64,000 bases of DNA. Source: Sclerodactyla briareus (lineage: Eukaryota > Echinodermata > Holothuroidea > Dendrochirotida > Sclerodactylidae). Location: assembly GCA_026419785.1 (NCBI GenBank), contig JAODTK010000521.1, positions 1 through 64,000 of the forward strand, given 5' to 3'. Numbering within the stretch: the stretch's first letter is position 1; each line of letters begins with the position of its first letter. The notes under the pieces were generated by a model, which was not told the origin of the DNA, did not search any database, and saw only the letters and a program-made list of their open reading frames with translations. Of the stretch, positions 35,601 through 64,000 are shown piece after piece. A program made the translations under genes and the position numbers.

Positions 35601-35824
35601 TTAACAGAAACCACTACAGATCGCGGGACAGGCGAACAGCGTTCGAACGACATTTTCCTATTAGTGATTTGGTCACCGCCTTGTATAGTAGACTCTGAAG
35701 TCGACGATGCGTTTGCGTGACCATCACGGCACGTCATTCCAAATGTACCGTCTGAACTGATTGGCATGAATTTTCATTATTTTGAATACTCTTCAAATTA
35801 TAATATGCAAAGGAACATTCTACT

Positions 35825-36840
35825 AGATTGCCAAAAAGCTTTTGATCAAGGTTCCTAATTGAGCGTCCTTGCTAATTGAAAGCATTGGAATAAGGGGATC
35901 CTTGAGTGGGATTCGTCAGTGCTTCTCATAGGGAAACGAGTTGTCATCAAGGGCGGTTCGACTCTTCGGCAAAAGTCACTAGTGGGTTCCCGCAAGGATC
36001 GGTTCTTGTGCCTTTACTCTTTTCTGAGGTAGATTGACAAATCTCGAAGATTCGGTGCATTCCAGAGTTAGACAGTTGCGGACGATACCAAGTTGTCTCG
36101 GGAGGTTGCTTCGAACGATGATTTTGCAATTGTCCCATGGGAGCTTGATATAATATCCAAATGGTCCTTTCTGATTGGCAAATGTTTTCCCATGCCGAAA
36201 GTTCAAAGGTCTGCATGTTGGTTTCCCCATCGCAACGCTTCTTTTCAATTAAATGGGCAAAATATTACATCGTGGTGAATCCAGAAAAGGATCTCATTTT
36301 GATTCTTCTTCGCAAACCTAAGCGTCGTGGGCTGAAAGCTGGATGGAAAGGTAACTGGATTTGTTGTGATTAGACGTCACTTCAGTTTCCTCCATGAAGA
36401 TATTGTTGTCAGGCTGTTTAAGCAGCTTGTGAGACCCTCACCTGAGGATTCGGTTCCAAGTATGGAATTCCATATTCCTCGAAAGGCAAGAAGTTAATAA
36501 AACGTACTGAAAAAAAAGTTCTCTCACTAGATTATGCACTGTCTTAGAGATTTCACCATCGAGAAGATTAAGGCGTCTGGTCTAACTTCGATGGAGCTGC
36601 GACGAATTCAAGGTGATTTGATTCAGGTTTTCAAAATTGTCATGGACTCGAGGGCCTTTCCTTCCACTATTTCTTGATCACCACCAAAAGGGGGTAGCCT
36701 CAAGTTCGTGATAAACGCTGTATATTGGACATTCGGAAATCTTTCTCTCCAGAGATTATTAATGAATGGAATAGCCTTCCTGAAGAGTTGTTCGTCTGAG
36801 AGTGTGAATGCTTCAAGAACATCTTGATTTATGACGAAGT
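35825..36840 (+). mobile_element. CR1-like non-LTR retrotransposon, 3' half
   Basis: Frame-hopping translation gives LDCQKAFDQ (catalytic RT block, about 35824-35850), SLVGSRKDRFL (corresponding to the usual SGVPQGSVLGP block, about 35975-36010), and FLHEDIVVRLFKQLVRP near 36391-36440. GLTSMELRRIQGDLIQVFKI follows near 36575-36640, and the C-terminal EWNSLPEELF..ECFKNIL is at about 36765-36830. The YxDD box is degraded. It belongs to the same family as the relics at 12.25 and 13.9-16.87 kb. Confidence 0.75.
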
Positions 36841-36844
36841 GTGG

Positions 36845-38330
36845 GCGAATTCTTTAGGCATCTGCGGTTGTCTTTCTTTGGGATGTTCGTTGCTTTCATG
36901 GCCTCTCATGAGGGTTTTGTCTTCGGACCCTTCACTAAAAAACTAAACTGTCCCTGGTTTCACACCATTGTTATATTTACAGTATTTAAGAGACAAAAAT
37001 TGTCCCGCAACACCCGGCGAAAATGGACGGTCCGTTGCAAAAAAACAATCGTCCCGAGGTATATCTGAACGACTTTTGCATTGACAATATCGGAGCGCGG
37101 GGTTGGGATTACGGAACATTCGTGAATTATGTGTGAGACGAACCCCGCTTCAAGTACCTCTTGCTTGCGCTGTTGACACGCCATTTTGTAGGTCACATAC
37201 GTGCGGCACTCACTACTATTTGATTCCTTTACGAAGCAAAAGAGTCGATGGCTGAGCGTGTTTGTGTGTATGTATGTGGACGTCTTGGTTAACACGAATA
37301 TCAATCGAGTTCAAGTAGTCACGTGGATTGGGAATAGGAGTGGGAAAACCTGTGTTTGGTACTATTTGAAGGTCGTTTCAAGATAAGGAGTGGTCAAAAA
37401 GTTTGTGAGCACGATCTCGAGAGAAGGAAGCATCAACGAGGTGCAAACCGTACGTAAGCGGCAGATATAGACAAGGAAAAACCTTTTGTTTGCTGTCTAA
37501 GTAAAGATCAGGGAGAGGTCAAAACTCTACCGAAGCTTTGCAGTGAAATATATTGATTATGCAAGGGAGAAAGCATTCGAAATTGTCGGGTAGTGTAGTT
37601 ATCGTGAGGAGACACCGCGGTCGCTTTGCTGCAGGTCAAGGTCATTCCAAGGTCGGAGATGAGTGAGAAATGATTAAGAAAAATGTTTACAAAAATAAAA
37701 AGTACTGAAAGTGTCAGTAAGGAGGCAACAAGGTGGAGAGGGTAATCTCCATTGTTTTCTATCGAAGGCCATGGCCAATTAAATGTCATCCTTTCCTGCA
37801 GTATATGCACCTCTTTCCTGTTAAAGTTCACGCAATGTCAGAATGTAGCTATTGTCTTCTACTTGTTAACAATTCAAATACAATACTGTTAAAAAAAAAA
37901 AAAAAAAACCTCATCACGAGACTGGCACTCGCGCTTCCCACGAAACAATGTGCGGAACATCCTAAAAACTCCATAAGACATACAACCTTATTCATTGCCC
38001 ATGAAAATAGCGTAGGACAGTTTATACCACTCAAAACTACCGTCAAGGACTCAGATACATGTCACACAATTAATTCGCCTAACTATGACAGGGGTGGCCA
38101 CGCTGTCCTACAACCTTGTTGTCCCGCAGATAATTTAGCAGCCCATACAATACCCATGGGCACAAACATCACTGCTATCAAACCTGTTATTAGAATGTTG
38201 TATACACATAGGCCTAACAAGACTTGGCCGAAATCAATGAAATCATCAAAAAACACCAAAGCACTTTCACTTGATAAATTCCATCTATCTATCTGTCTGT
38301 CGGTCCGTCCATCTGTCTGTCAGCCGACCG
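36845..38330. other. No supported gene; contains a 209-residue open frame
   Basis: An open frame at 37733-38362 on the + strand is long for this window but includes a translated poly-A run (A18 at about 37890) and has no family resemblance. On the - strand near 38100-38210 there is a hydrophobic frame reading ILITGLIAVMFVPMGIVWAA, which could be a membrane segment. I found no convincing splice sites. Confidence 0.3.
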
Positions 38331-38339
38331 TACCTACGC

Positions 38340-38800
38340 TTATGACATGTTCGACTTTGTGACGGTCAAGGTCAAAGGTTATTAAAGGGACAATATAGGC
38401 CATTGGGTAAAATTTCAAATTGTATCTCCCACAAAGTACATTGGATTCCCTTGACACTGTGTCATGATGTTCCTTGGGTGGTGCTCCTTTCGGCTTGTTC
38501 ACAGATTTCGGATGTAACGACATATAGTTAGAGTTGGTCAAACTTGCACCCAATGTTCATTGACGTTTGGGACATCTTTGACCCTGTGGAGGTCAAGGTC
38601 AAAGGTCTTTAAAGGGGCACTGTAGGTAACTGTGTGACATTGCCTTTTGGCCCCAAACAGTAATTCTTTGATGGATATTTGTAAAACTTGGACCAATGTT
38701 CATTGACCAATGACACATGTTTGACCTTGTGAAGGAGGTCAATGTCAAAGGTCTTGAAGGACACTATAAATGTTTGCTTTGAAGTGGCTCTTTTCACCGT
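38340..38800 (+). repeat. Diverged tandem units rich in GGTCA
   Basis: Three units share GACATgTTTGACcTTGTGnnGGTCAAGGTCAAAGGT followed by TTAAAGGGnCA, at about 38344, 38570 and 38718. The spacings are uneven, about 150-225 bp. The unit at 38596-38608 contains AGGTCAAAGGTCT. A similar set lies at 47560-48240. Confidence 0.65.
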
Positions 38801-38924
38801 TTTCCAGAATTGGATGCAACGCATAATAGTGACGTTAAACTTGACGTTTGGTGGATATCCTACTCTTCGTCCCGACAAATTTAAAGTGGACTCGGGTCCC
38901 GGAGCCCATCAGTGTAATATTATT

Positions 38925-39260
38925 GCATAATTTAGTAATAAATGTTTGTTCGATTTTGTATAAAGTTCGTGGATGTTATCTACCCCTGGTCTGAAGAAAG
39001 TTTAATATACAACCGTGGTACTAGGTTTATTTAATTTGTTTAATTTGCATAATTTATGCAAAGTTCAAACTTGGTCGTTCATTTGAAATACGGATTTTAT
39101 TAGCTGACCACAATTCACCCTCTGATCAGGTGATCGAAATATGAGTGAACACTGCAGCAAATATAAAACCTCAGATCGCGAAATAGGCGAGACTAGCGGT
39201 TCGCGAACACACTTGTTTTATTCCCTGACGAAAGTCAGGAATCTATGTAGTCTTGCTAGT
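38925..39260 (+). repeat. Repeat family R, 3' part, followed head-to-tail by an R start
   Basis: CTTTGCATAAATTATGCAAAG-type text (TTTGCATAATTTATGCAAAG near 39044) and the right-end block AACCTCAGATCGCG...ACTAGCGG match the R family. Immediately after (39215-39240), TTCCCTGACGAAAGTCAGGA begins what looks like a new R left end, followed by TGTGTATGTGCGTGTAGGTG as in copy 2. Confidence 0.55.
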
Positions 39261-39348
39261 GTGTATGTGCGTGTAGGTGTGTGTGTGTGTGTGGACGCCT
39301 GCTTGTATCACAAAATGTCCAACCCCACCTGGATGGATGAAGCTTCAA

Positions 39349-39361
39349 CTTGGTGTGTACG

Positions 39362-39422
<61 letters not shown>

Positions 39423-39512
39423 CGCGTGTGTGTGTGTGTGTGGTGTGTGTGTGTGTGGTGTGTGTGTGTGTGGTGTGTGTGTGTGTGTGTGTGTGGTGTG
39501 TGTGTGTGTGAT
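39349..39512 (+). repeat. (GT)n microsatellite inside a GGTCA-repeat unit
   Basis: Interrupted GT repeats of about 155 bases. The left flank (CACCTGGATGGATGAAGCTTC..ACTTGGTGTGTAC) and right flank (GATGAGTTCACGGATCCTAT..GGGTCAAAGGTCAT) match the flanks of the short TGTGTGTAC in the units at 59669 and 59983. Long frames here are Cys-Val or His-Thr microsatellite translations, not proteins. Confidence 0.85.
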
Positions 39513-39659
39513 GAGTTCACGGATCCTATAGTCTCGGGGTCGGGTCAAAGGTCATGTACATAGTACATATCAGTATCATCATTGACCAATACTACACATG
39601 GGGTGTTCATGAATTTGAGGTCATCACGAGGTCAATTCCGGCCCTTTTGTTCGTATGAC

Positions 39660-40390
39660 AGCTGTCAGTTATTTCCAGTATGGGGTGTTTGGGTGGTTGA
39701 GAAATTGAATGTCAATGGTCATCCATAGGTCGATTTCGGTAATCGGCAGTCCTTGACATACACTAATAAATTGCCGCATTTTGCAAAACTCATGCAGACT
39801 TGGAAAGTTGCTCAATTGATCAAGAAGCCTGATAGATATCATTTCAACAAAATTAGAGAAAGCTTCACATCACATGGCTACTAACAATTGTGTAGTTTCT
39901 CTACCCACTAGCACTAGTGCCCATGGCACCGTTTACTGTTCATTGGACTTTTGACAGGTGTTTTGCGCAGACATCACACCAGTCTGTAATTGCATGAGTT
40001 ATTATATACTGCTTTCCTGGCAGTATGGTTAAGGCATGCGCATTAGTCATGCATGACTGGCTCACCTATGCATGGACAATGTTTTCAATGCTCGCGTTCT
40101 CATTGACCCTGAATGCCATGGAGGCGGTTGCGCCCCCTCTACTCTGGCCCCGGTACGAACTGTGGCGTGAGTCCCCTCCATCGATTGCCCCATACATGAT
40201 AAGGTGAGATCATTTTCAGGACTCTCGTGGCCATGGCTCCGTGACAACTGCCCACCCTCCGTGAGTCGGCCGCCTTGACGAACCCACTACAAAACTATGA
40301 CTATTATTATATATAGATGTGATATTAAAAGGCTATCGTGGATCAATATCTATATTGAGGCAAATACCGATAACTTGACTTTTGTTGTTC
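39660..40390. other. Nothing recognised
   Basis: No supported coding or RNA feature on either strand. Confidence 0.35.
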
Positions 40391-40397
40391 CCGTTAG

Positions 40398-41640
40398 CAT
40401 TGGCGTAGCCAAAGGGGGGGGGGGGGCACGGGGGCCATGCCCCCCCCAATCGAATTCCCCAAAATTTATTTTTTTCTCATTTTTCACTTAATGACAACAA
40501 CATTTGGCACTTATGTGGCTCGCCTCTCCTCATTTGCTATCAAGTTGCTCGAATTCTCCTCTGACAGCCCAATTTTTTGGTCAATAATCCAACACGTTGC
40601 AAAAATTTTGCGCGCTTCCGGCAGTAGTACCCCCCCCCCTTTTTCATATATACACGATTTGTTACCCCTTGGAGTCGGCAAGTTTCTTTAGCATCATAAA
40701 GACATTGGCATCCAGAGGGGGGTGCGTCAATACCCCTCCACAACTTTGTCCACTTATGTGTTTCCCGCTGTTCCTCAATCCCCCCAAATTGCTTGAATAG
40801 TTAGGGGTAATGGCACTAGCTATCCCCCCCCCCCCCACCAGTTTTGTGTTTCGGGGGGGGGCAAAAAATTATTGCCCCCCAAAATATTGACCCCACCGTA
40901 CGCCTATAGGGGTATATCATAGGTAATTCCAAGCAAGCGCAAAAAATTGCGTGCTTCTTGCTCAGTTAGAGTAGCCGTGGGTTTTGTTGTCTGCTTTAAA
41001 TACAAAGCGATAATAACTATTTGAGATTCGGGCAAATTAGGTTTTTTTTAATTATTGCAATTGTTGATCCTGTGGCTATTTAGAATCTTGGGTCATCCCT
41101 GGCCAGCTGAAGGCATGGCAATAAGAGGCGGGAGCGTTAGGACACCCACTCAAATTATACCAAGACAGTTGATTCATCGTCCAAAATGAGGGAGCCGAAA
41201 AGGATAAAAAATTGAGACCGAATATACAGGCCGAGAATGACCAAATCAGACAAAGGCGAAATTAAGCGAAATTCAGAAGGAATTTTAAATCAAAACAAGC
41301 AATTTTTTTCGCGCGTTTCGCGCGCCGTACAACTTTTCCATCATGCGGCTTCAAGATTTGGGGAAAAATTTTCTGCCCCCCCCCAAAAAAAAACGGAAGA
41401 GTCCTGTACGCCTATGATCTAAAGCCACGTGGAAATAGAAAATGTGACACTTCTCAAGAACAAGAGTTTTTGTATAGGAAAAAATGACTTCAAATGATGG
41501 CAAATGTTGAACCAGAATTCATCTGAGGGTTCCTAAAAAATGCAAAAATTTTTTCCCAAAGGGGAGGGGGACACCCCCTCCCCTTATCTTTAGACCCCTC
41601 CCCCATGGCCACCACCAATCAAAATCTTGGCTCGCCAGTG
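40398..41640. mobile_element. Inverted-terminus element, 1,243 bp, with probable target duplication
   Basis: The left end CATTGGCGTAGCCAAAGG pairs with the reverse complement of the right end, CACTGGCGAGCCAAGA. The flanks are CCCGTTAG (40390-40397) and CCCTTTTAG (41641-41649), which looks like an 8-bp target-site duplication with one change and one insertion. It contains poly-G and poly-C runs at both ends and a CGCGCGTTTCGCGCG hairpin near 41308-41324. No transposase. The CAnTGGCG ends and 8-bp duplication suggest a hAT-like, non-autonomous element. Confidence 0.7.
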
Positions 41641-41644
41641 CCCT

Positions 41645-42600
41645 TTTAGGACTCTTCACTAGGAGATGGACACTAGCCACTAAACTAATATACTTTAATA
41701 TACTTTATACCCGAAGGTTATAATTCTCTGTCAAATACGAACGTTGACGTTATACGTTGATTGCGCATTTAACCTGTTTTCTCAAAATTACGACAATGGC
41801 TCACGGCCTACCAGAAAATAATTTTACTATTAGGATTTGAACCTATCAGTGACCGGGTTGGCTCATTCTTTGAATTTCAATTTTCAATTTTAGTTCCGTG
41901 TTACTACTATCGAGCATTGCAGCGTACGCCAGGCACACTCACAGTAAACAAACCGCCTGTCTGCAATCATGAACCAACTCGGAGGAGGAGACCTGCCATC
42001 CTTGTCAATTGTCATCAAAATACTGAGTCATTGCAGACGGGTCAGTTCACAATCCATTATGGTTTTCATTCTGATGAATTTAGGTAATAACCGGAGAAAA
42101 GTCTATTAAATAAGAATACGGAAAGGTGATTTCAAATGGATTTGAAGGAAATATTGTGAAATGGCCCACCGCCATTTTGTAAAATGTAGATCGAATGTCA
42201 TATAATTGTCATCTGTACAATACTGATGATTGAAGGGAAAAGTCAACAATTTCCGCTATGGACAAATCAAACGGAATGAGTTTCATACAGTTTTGATACC
42301 ATCCTAACTACTACATCTGAGAAAAACACCGACGCAAGCCTATAGCTTTTCTAAAACTGGGTGTTCTCCATAATGCTGAGATAAACAAATAAACTGGTAT
42401 GAATATATTAGGAAGGCCACTAAATCCATGCTGAATATCTTCAGACATGAAGGTGAAGGACCATAATTTTGCAAAACACATATGTGTAACATTGCAAAGA
42501 TAGGCTTGTTTATGGTATAACTACCGAGCAGAGGATCGGAACCATTATTTTTCAAAGCCCAGGACAAGGGAAGAGACCTGGATACTGCACCTATTGTCAC
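41645..42600. other. Nothing firmly recognised
   Basis: A - strand frame of 92 residues at 42340-42618 has no assignable family. I see no other supported feature. Confidence 0.3.
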
Positions 42601-42639
42601 CATCAGGATGCACGCCATACGACATTGCCTCTTGACGGC

Positions 42640-42845
42640 TACCTTGATGTGGGGTGGTGGGGGTTATCACACGCAGACGGCAAGTTGCCCACCCCTCGTT
42701 TGTCACCTGCTCAATCCTTTTGGCTGGGCATCCGGCAAGAAGCGGCAGGTTCCAGTTCAGAGTCTTTGGTTAGACACGGGGACCGGGGATTCGCACACCG
42801 GTCACCCGGGTGAAGGCCGAAACGCTCTATCAACTGTGCTAACCA
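42640..42845 (-). repeat. tRNA-derived SINE-like sequence
   Basis: On the - strand, 42842 down to about 42770 reads TTAGCACAGTTGATAGAGCG (A-box-like) and, about 30 bases on, GGTGTGCGAATCCCCGGT (B-box-like, with complementary T-arm bases). It is followed by a non-tRNA body down to about 42640. The anticodon arm is not a clean match to a functional tRNA, and there is no clear acceptor stem, so I call it a SINE head and not a tRNA gene. Confidence 0.5.
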
Positions 42846-42849
42846 TTTT

Positions 42850-44330
42850 TTTGTTTTTTGGTCAGTTCAATGCAAGTGTCACCAGACGAATCTTTCCAGG
42901 TCATACCAAGCTAATTAATAATGATGCCTTGATAGCCCTATGGTTATGTGGTCACGAATCTGCGTCCATTCCTGGAAAGCTCATATGATAAGTGAGATAC
43001 CGATTGGTCACACCCAGAGGGCTCTTACCTAAGCGCATTAGGCACATTGCCACTATCATGAGATGCATGTTTAGGCAAGTCGCCAAACAGTGTATAAAAT
43101 CATTAAACGAAATATCACGGGCACTTAATACGTTGCCAATAATCTGGGATTAGCCTCACCAAACACTCTGAGGAAATAGTTGGCATTATATGAGGGACAT
43201 GAGCATCATAAAGGGGTGTGTGGAAGGACAAGTCGGTATTTTTCTTTTCAACTACGAGACCACTGCAAGCTGTCGAATGAGTGCAATGCACCATTTTCAA
43301 ATATTCTCCCTCGTCATCTTAGCATTTCTGAAAACTTATCAATATAATGGTTATTAAAGTGCATCTAAAATATAACAGATCAATTCGAATAGGTACCGCG
43401 AATACGAAACCTTGCATGATTACATTCATGGGCTGTCCTGCTGAGCCAGCCATTCGTTGGCAGGAGTGAAGCCATCTCCATCTTCCAAGTTTCGAATTGA
43501 ACCAGCCAATGAATGGCATGGTAGTGCTATCTGGACTTCTTCTGGGTATAAATGGTGGGAAAGGGGCGGCTGGTGACCATTTTGAATTTGACCTATTCTA
43601 CCACTTCCCGATAGATCAGGTCAGAGTTTTTCAGACTTATTTCCTGTTATGGACGTACCGCAAGGAATTGGTACAAAAAGAAACTTTCTGTTGGAATTTG
43701 TCGGGGGTTCGGCTGTTCGGCCCTGACTGTCCTGGACCTAGTCCACACCAAAGCACGGAAAGGACAAAATAAGAACGTCCGTAATCAATGTTTAGACTGA
43801 ATATTTGCCCATTCACCAGACGCAAAAGAAAGTTAAATATATACAATTTAGCTATTGAAAAAATGCACATTGACCACCTAGTGAAGTTGCTTGTAACAGA
43901 TTCTAATTGAGATGTGTAACAGAATTAGCGCAAAAAATGCCAGGCTATTAGGGTTCGCAGTGAAGAAGAAAAGAAGAGAACAATACAAGGGTAACACAAG
44001 CGCGATCTCAAGAGTTTTTACCAAGTAACATGATACAAAGTATAACCATTTCTGTAGACGCTGGGTAGTGCGTCCAAACACTTCGCATCAGTATATACAA
44101 CATAAGATAAGGGCCTAGAACAGCTAGAAAGTTTTCCCTCGTCTGAATCGTGGGTCGCCATCCGTGTCCAGTAAAATAGCATGGTTAACATTGGTTAACG
44201 CTGTATATACATCAGTTTACGGAACAGATAGACTAGAGTGGAAGCGGCGTGTTGTTGGAGTCCCCGTCTAAAACCCATGCCAGCATGAAACATTGACTTT
44301 AAACTGGTCTATGATGATGATTGATAATGA
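42850..44330. other. Nothing recognised between the SINE and the transporter gene's 3' end
   Basis: Short open frames only. The region lies downstream of the transporter terminal exon on the - strand and may include 3' untranslated sequence in its right-most part. Confidence 0.35.
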
Positions 44331-44339
44331 TGTGATAAT

Positions 44340-61981
<17,642 letters not shown>

Positions 61982-61984
61982 CTG

Positions 61985-62600
61985 TAAAGCAAGCATCAAA
62001 CGGATATCAAATGCCCTAAACCTAACCTAAGTTTAAGTAATCCACTGGATTTTATTATCTCCTAACTATACTGAGTAGGGAAATGTCTTCATCAGAATCA
62101 TGTTGAAATGATTGCTATGTGTATTCTACATAGCTTGGTCACGTTTGCATCCGTAGCCTATATGTATGCAACTTCAAACTGCGGTAATTGGGAATTGAGA
62201 GTAATTGCGCAACAGCAGGACCTGATGCATGTCCAGAGGCATAACCCATGGTAATGAGACTTCAATGCGCCCCTGAGCCAATGGTTTACTATTCGAACGT
62301 ACGTTCAAGCGTACTGTATCCTCTAAATTCCATAACAAGATTGGGGCAAGATGACCCCAGAGGCGGGAGTTGGGTTGGGGAATTACCACACCCGAGCTAT
62401 AAGAGATTGTAACCTGTGCGATGTGATGTTTCCACTCCAAACTCCGCTAGTTTCGAGAACCTAGTGTATTAAGTCGTTACCACCACCCCTCTGAACCCCT
62501 GGGACATTGGAATTGTTCACTAACGTACAGTCACCTGTCACAGGGCACTATACCTCCCAGGTAGTCCTACGTTTATGAAAATTGTTGACGCTATACTAAG
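61985..62600. other. Transporter intron, nothing recognised
   Basis: An 88-residue - strand frame at 62174-62440 has no membrane character and no family resemblance, so I do not take it as an upstream transporter exon. Confidence 0.35.
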
Positions 62601-62674
62601 GAAATATGTTCTTTCGGTTCAGAGCTTTTTGAAACACTATGCATTCTACCAATAATAAGGATGTAGATTGCTTC

Positions 62675-62770
62675 TGGGGTTAGAACCCCATCTCCCGCCG
62701 GTTCCACGCTAGTAAGGCGGCGTGTGCGAGGAGCAGATGCTGAGGCAGTATACGGAGTGCTTCCATAAAT
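62675..62770 (-). repeat. tRNA-like element (weak)
   Basis: The - strand has GGGGTTCTAACCCC (a perfect T-arm-like stem, about 62677-62690) preceded by a possible anticodon arm. The A box is poor. Likely a SINE fragment. Confidence 0.35.
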
Positions 62771-62959
62771 TCCAGGGAATAATAATAATAAAAAAAAGTA
62801 TTCCCCAGTCGGGTCAGTGCTGCCTAAAAGCCTGCCCCGGGCCATACCTGGTCTACTTCGCGGGTTCCTGCTGAATGGTATATACCGGTATACCTGGATA
62901 ATGAGAAGTAATAGAAGGTATAGCACTATACTCAATAGTGCAAAGAAAGATCGTCTAGG

Positions 62960-63050
62960 TTTGTCGGGATTCGTACTCCCTCGCAATCCTTCGATTACCA
63001 GGACGGCATCCCATTGCGCTTATTCCGTTAATTCTGCACCTAATACTGCA
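62960..63050 (-). repeat. tRNA-like SINE head
   Basis: The - strand reads AAGCGCAATGGGATGCCGTCC then TGGTAATCGAAGGATTG and a B-box-like GAGTACGAATCCCGAC near 62965-62980. It lacks a convincing acceptor stem. Confidence 0.4.
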
Positions 63051-63149
63051 GGATCCTGATGGTGCCACTGGCCAAAACTTGCAGAAAACAGCACATCTTC
63101 CTATAGCGTCATGGAGGAAGGAATTTCATCTGTGTGAATCAGTGCTACT

Positions 63150-63380
63150 AAATGTCCATTTATGACACTACTGGAGCCGGAAAAGGGTTCTTTGGACATG
63201 TCCTCCTGAAAGAAGTAGGGAACATTTTTTTCCGAGAGAATGTCCGTTGGAATGAAAATTTCAATAAATTGTGCTCGACACTACTGTTCACCAGTGCGCG
63301 CGAAGCGCGCAATTTTTTCTGGTTTTTCCCGACAACATCTTGAGTAACAGGATTTCACACAGATTCACACCAGAAAATTT
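63150..63380 (+). repeat. Fragment of the GCGCGC-hairpin element group
   Basis: GTGCGCGCGAAGCGCGCAAT (63293-63312), with the adjacent AATTTTTT and GAAAATTTCAATAAATT text, resembles the hairpin neighbourhood in copy B (56.84 kb). Boundaries could not be set. Confidence 0.45.
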
Positions 63381-63894
63381 GACACACATTTCCTCCTATC
63401 TTCAGCTCAACTGTCCCAACCATGATATGACGTCAGTAGCAGTTACTGAAGGCAACATGCGTTGACTATCGGCAGTCGAATGCCCTATGCTACTGCAGTT
63501 CAAATCGCGCTTAGTCCGAGGGAGGAGGAAACGGACCGGAGGCTAAATGGTTCAGTAATAAAAAGAGGTTGACTGTAGTTTTCAAGGGTAATGAGAATTT
63601 TGTTGTATAATTTAAGTTTTTACCTCACAATTTATGAGTTAGGATGCCCATTAGGTAAAATTTCCATAGAGTGTGCGGAGATGAAAGCCACGGGGCAGAA
63701 TCCACAACTAGTACACACGCGAAGGGCGAAAAATTTTCACTTTCTATCGCATTCGGCGATTTGGCAAAAAAAAAAAAAAAAAAAACATTCTCCTGCCTTC
63801 TTGTGATATTTTTCCGTGTGTTTTGCAGATCTATTTCAAACTGGTAGTCGAATACTGACTACAGAAAAAAAATTCTCGAAAATCACAAATCGCA

Positions 63895-63950
63895 TTAGGG
63901 GGGGGGAACGGGGGGGGGGTCACGTTCCCCCTGCCCCCCCCCCCTGAATG
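63895..63950. repeat. G/C-run element edge near the right end of the window
   Basis: G9, AACG, G9, TCACGTTCCCCC, TG, C11, TGAATGAGTCAGTGCC. The pattern of facing G- and C-runs next to a CAGTG word is the same as at the ends of the inverted-terminus elements. The element may continue beyond the window. Confidence 0.4.
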
Positions 63951-64000
63951 AGTCAGTGCCCACAATAAAACTGGTATTTGAATGAAATATTCATTAAGTT

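Noticed and set aside
37733..38362. 209-residue open frame
   Set aside because: Runs through a poly-A tract, no family resemblance, no splice or polyadenylation context; likely chance.
39141..39563. 140-residue Cys-Val-rich frame
   Set aside because: Translation of the GT microsatellite and flanking repeat unit.
42608..42988. 126-residue + strand frame
   Set aside because: Antisense to the tRNA-like SINE sequence.
63475..63550. Possible tRNA-like B box CAGTTCAAATCGC
   Set aside because: No A box or stem structure at the right distance.

Overview
This is eukaryotic, intron-rich, repeat-dense genomic DNA, most likely from a marine invertebrate. I lean towards a deuterostome such as an echinoderm or hemichordate because of the frequent TAGGCCTA words, the BEL/Pao and CR1/L2-like retroelement relics, and the arrays of GGTCA-rich repeats. 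That assignment is inference, not proof. There is no operon, phage, CRISPR or bacterial feature. Most long open frames are antisense shadows or microsatellite translations.

Two conserved cellular genes are visible, and they converge on a gene-poor middle. (1) On the + strand a C2H2 zinc-finger gene runs from about 18.5 to 27.6 kb. Its finger order and spacing look like ZNF341: an isolated N-terminal finger exon at 18526-18683, an exon at 25058, and a long run of fingers with a Q-rich tail ending at 27638. The frame is broken several times, yet conservation continues across each break. (2) On the - strand the 3' two thirds of an SLC7-family (LAT, y+LAT or b0,+AT light chain) amino-acid transporter gene runs from 61981 down to 44340. 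Three consecutive exons (61876-61981, 60488-60532, 58354-58474) join in correct phase, a further strong exon lies at 51642-51808, and the likely terminal exon is 44340-44458. Its 5' exons lie beyond the window.

The rest is mobile and repeated DNA. There are non-LTR retrotransposon relics at 4.2-5.9, 12.25-12.5, 13.9-16.9 (one nested in another), 35.8-36.85, 46.6-47.05 and 54.05-54.65 kb, and a BEL/Pao gag-like relic on the - strand at 22.36-23.3 kb. A group of non-autonomous DNA elements has CAGTGGCG/CAGGGGCG-type inverted termini; it includes an inverted pair of about 1.7 kb copies at 0.54-2.29 and 56.09-57.79 kb and a 2.4 kb element carrying about 240-bp tandem repeats (48.6-51.05 kb). A dispersed 1.0-1.2 kb repeat (here called R) occurs at 17.3, 20.9, 31.1 and 38.9 kb; one copy abuts the splice acceptor of the first ZNF341-like exon. 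A large palindrome of about 315-bp units (58.56-60.1 kb) lies in one SLC7 intron. There are also tRNA-like SINE heads, a (AC)~205 microsatellite and several minisatellites.

Nothing here is convincingly a new gene system. The most interesting structures are the palindromic GGTCA-rich array, the satellite-carrying inverted-repeat element, and the shared GCGCGC hairpin in several diverged elements. The many single-base frame breaks in otherwise conserved exons could mean decaying genes or an unpolished assembly, and that question should be settled first.
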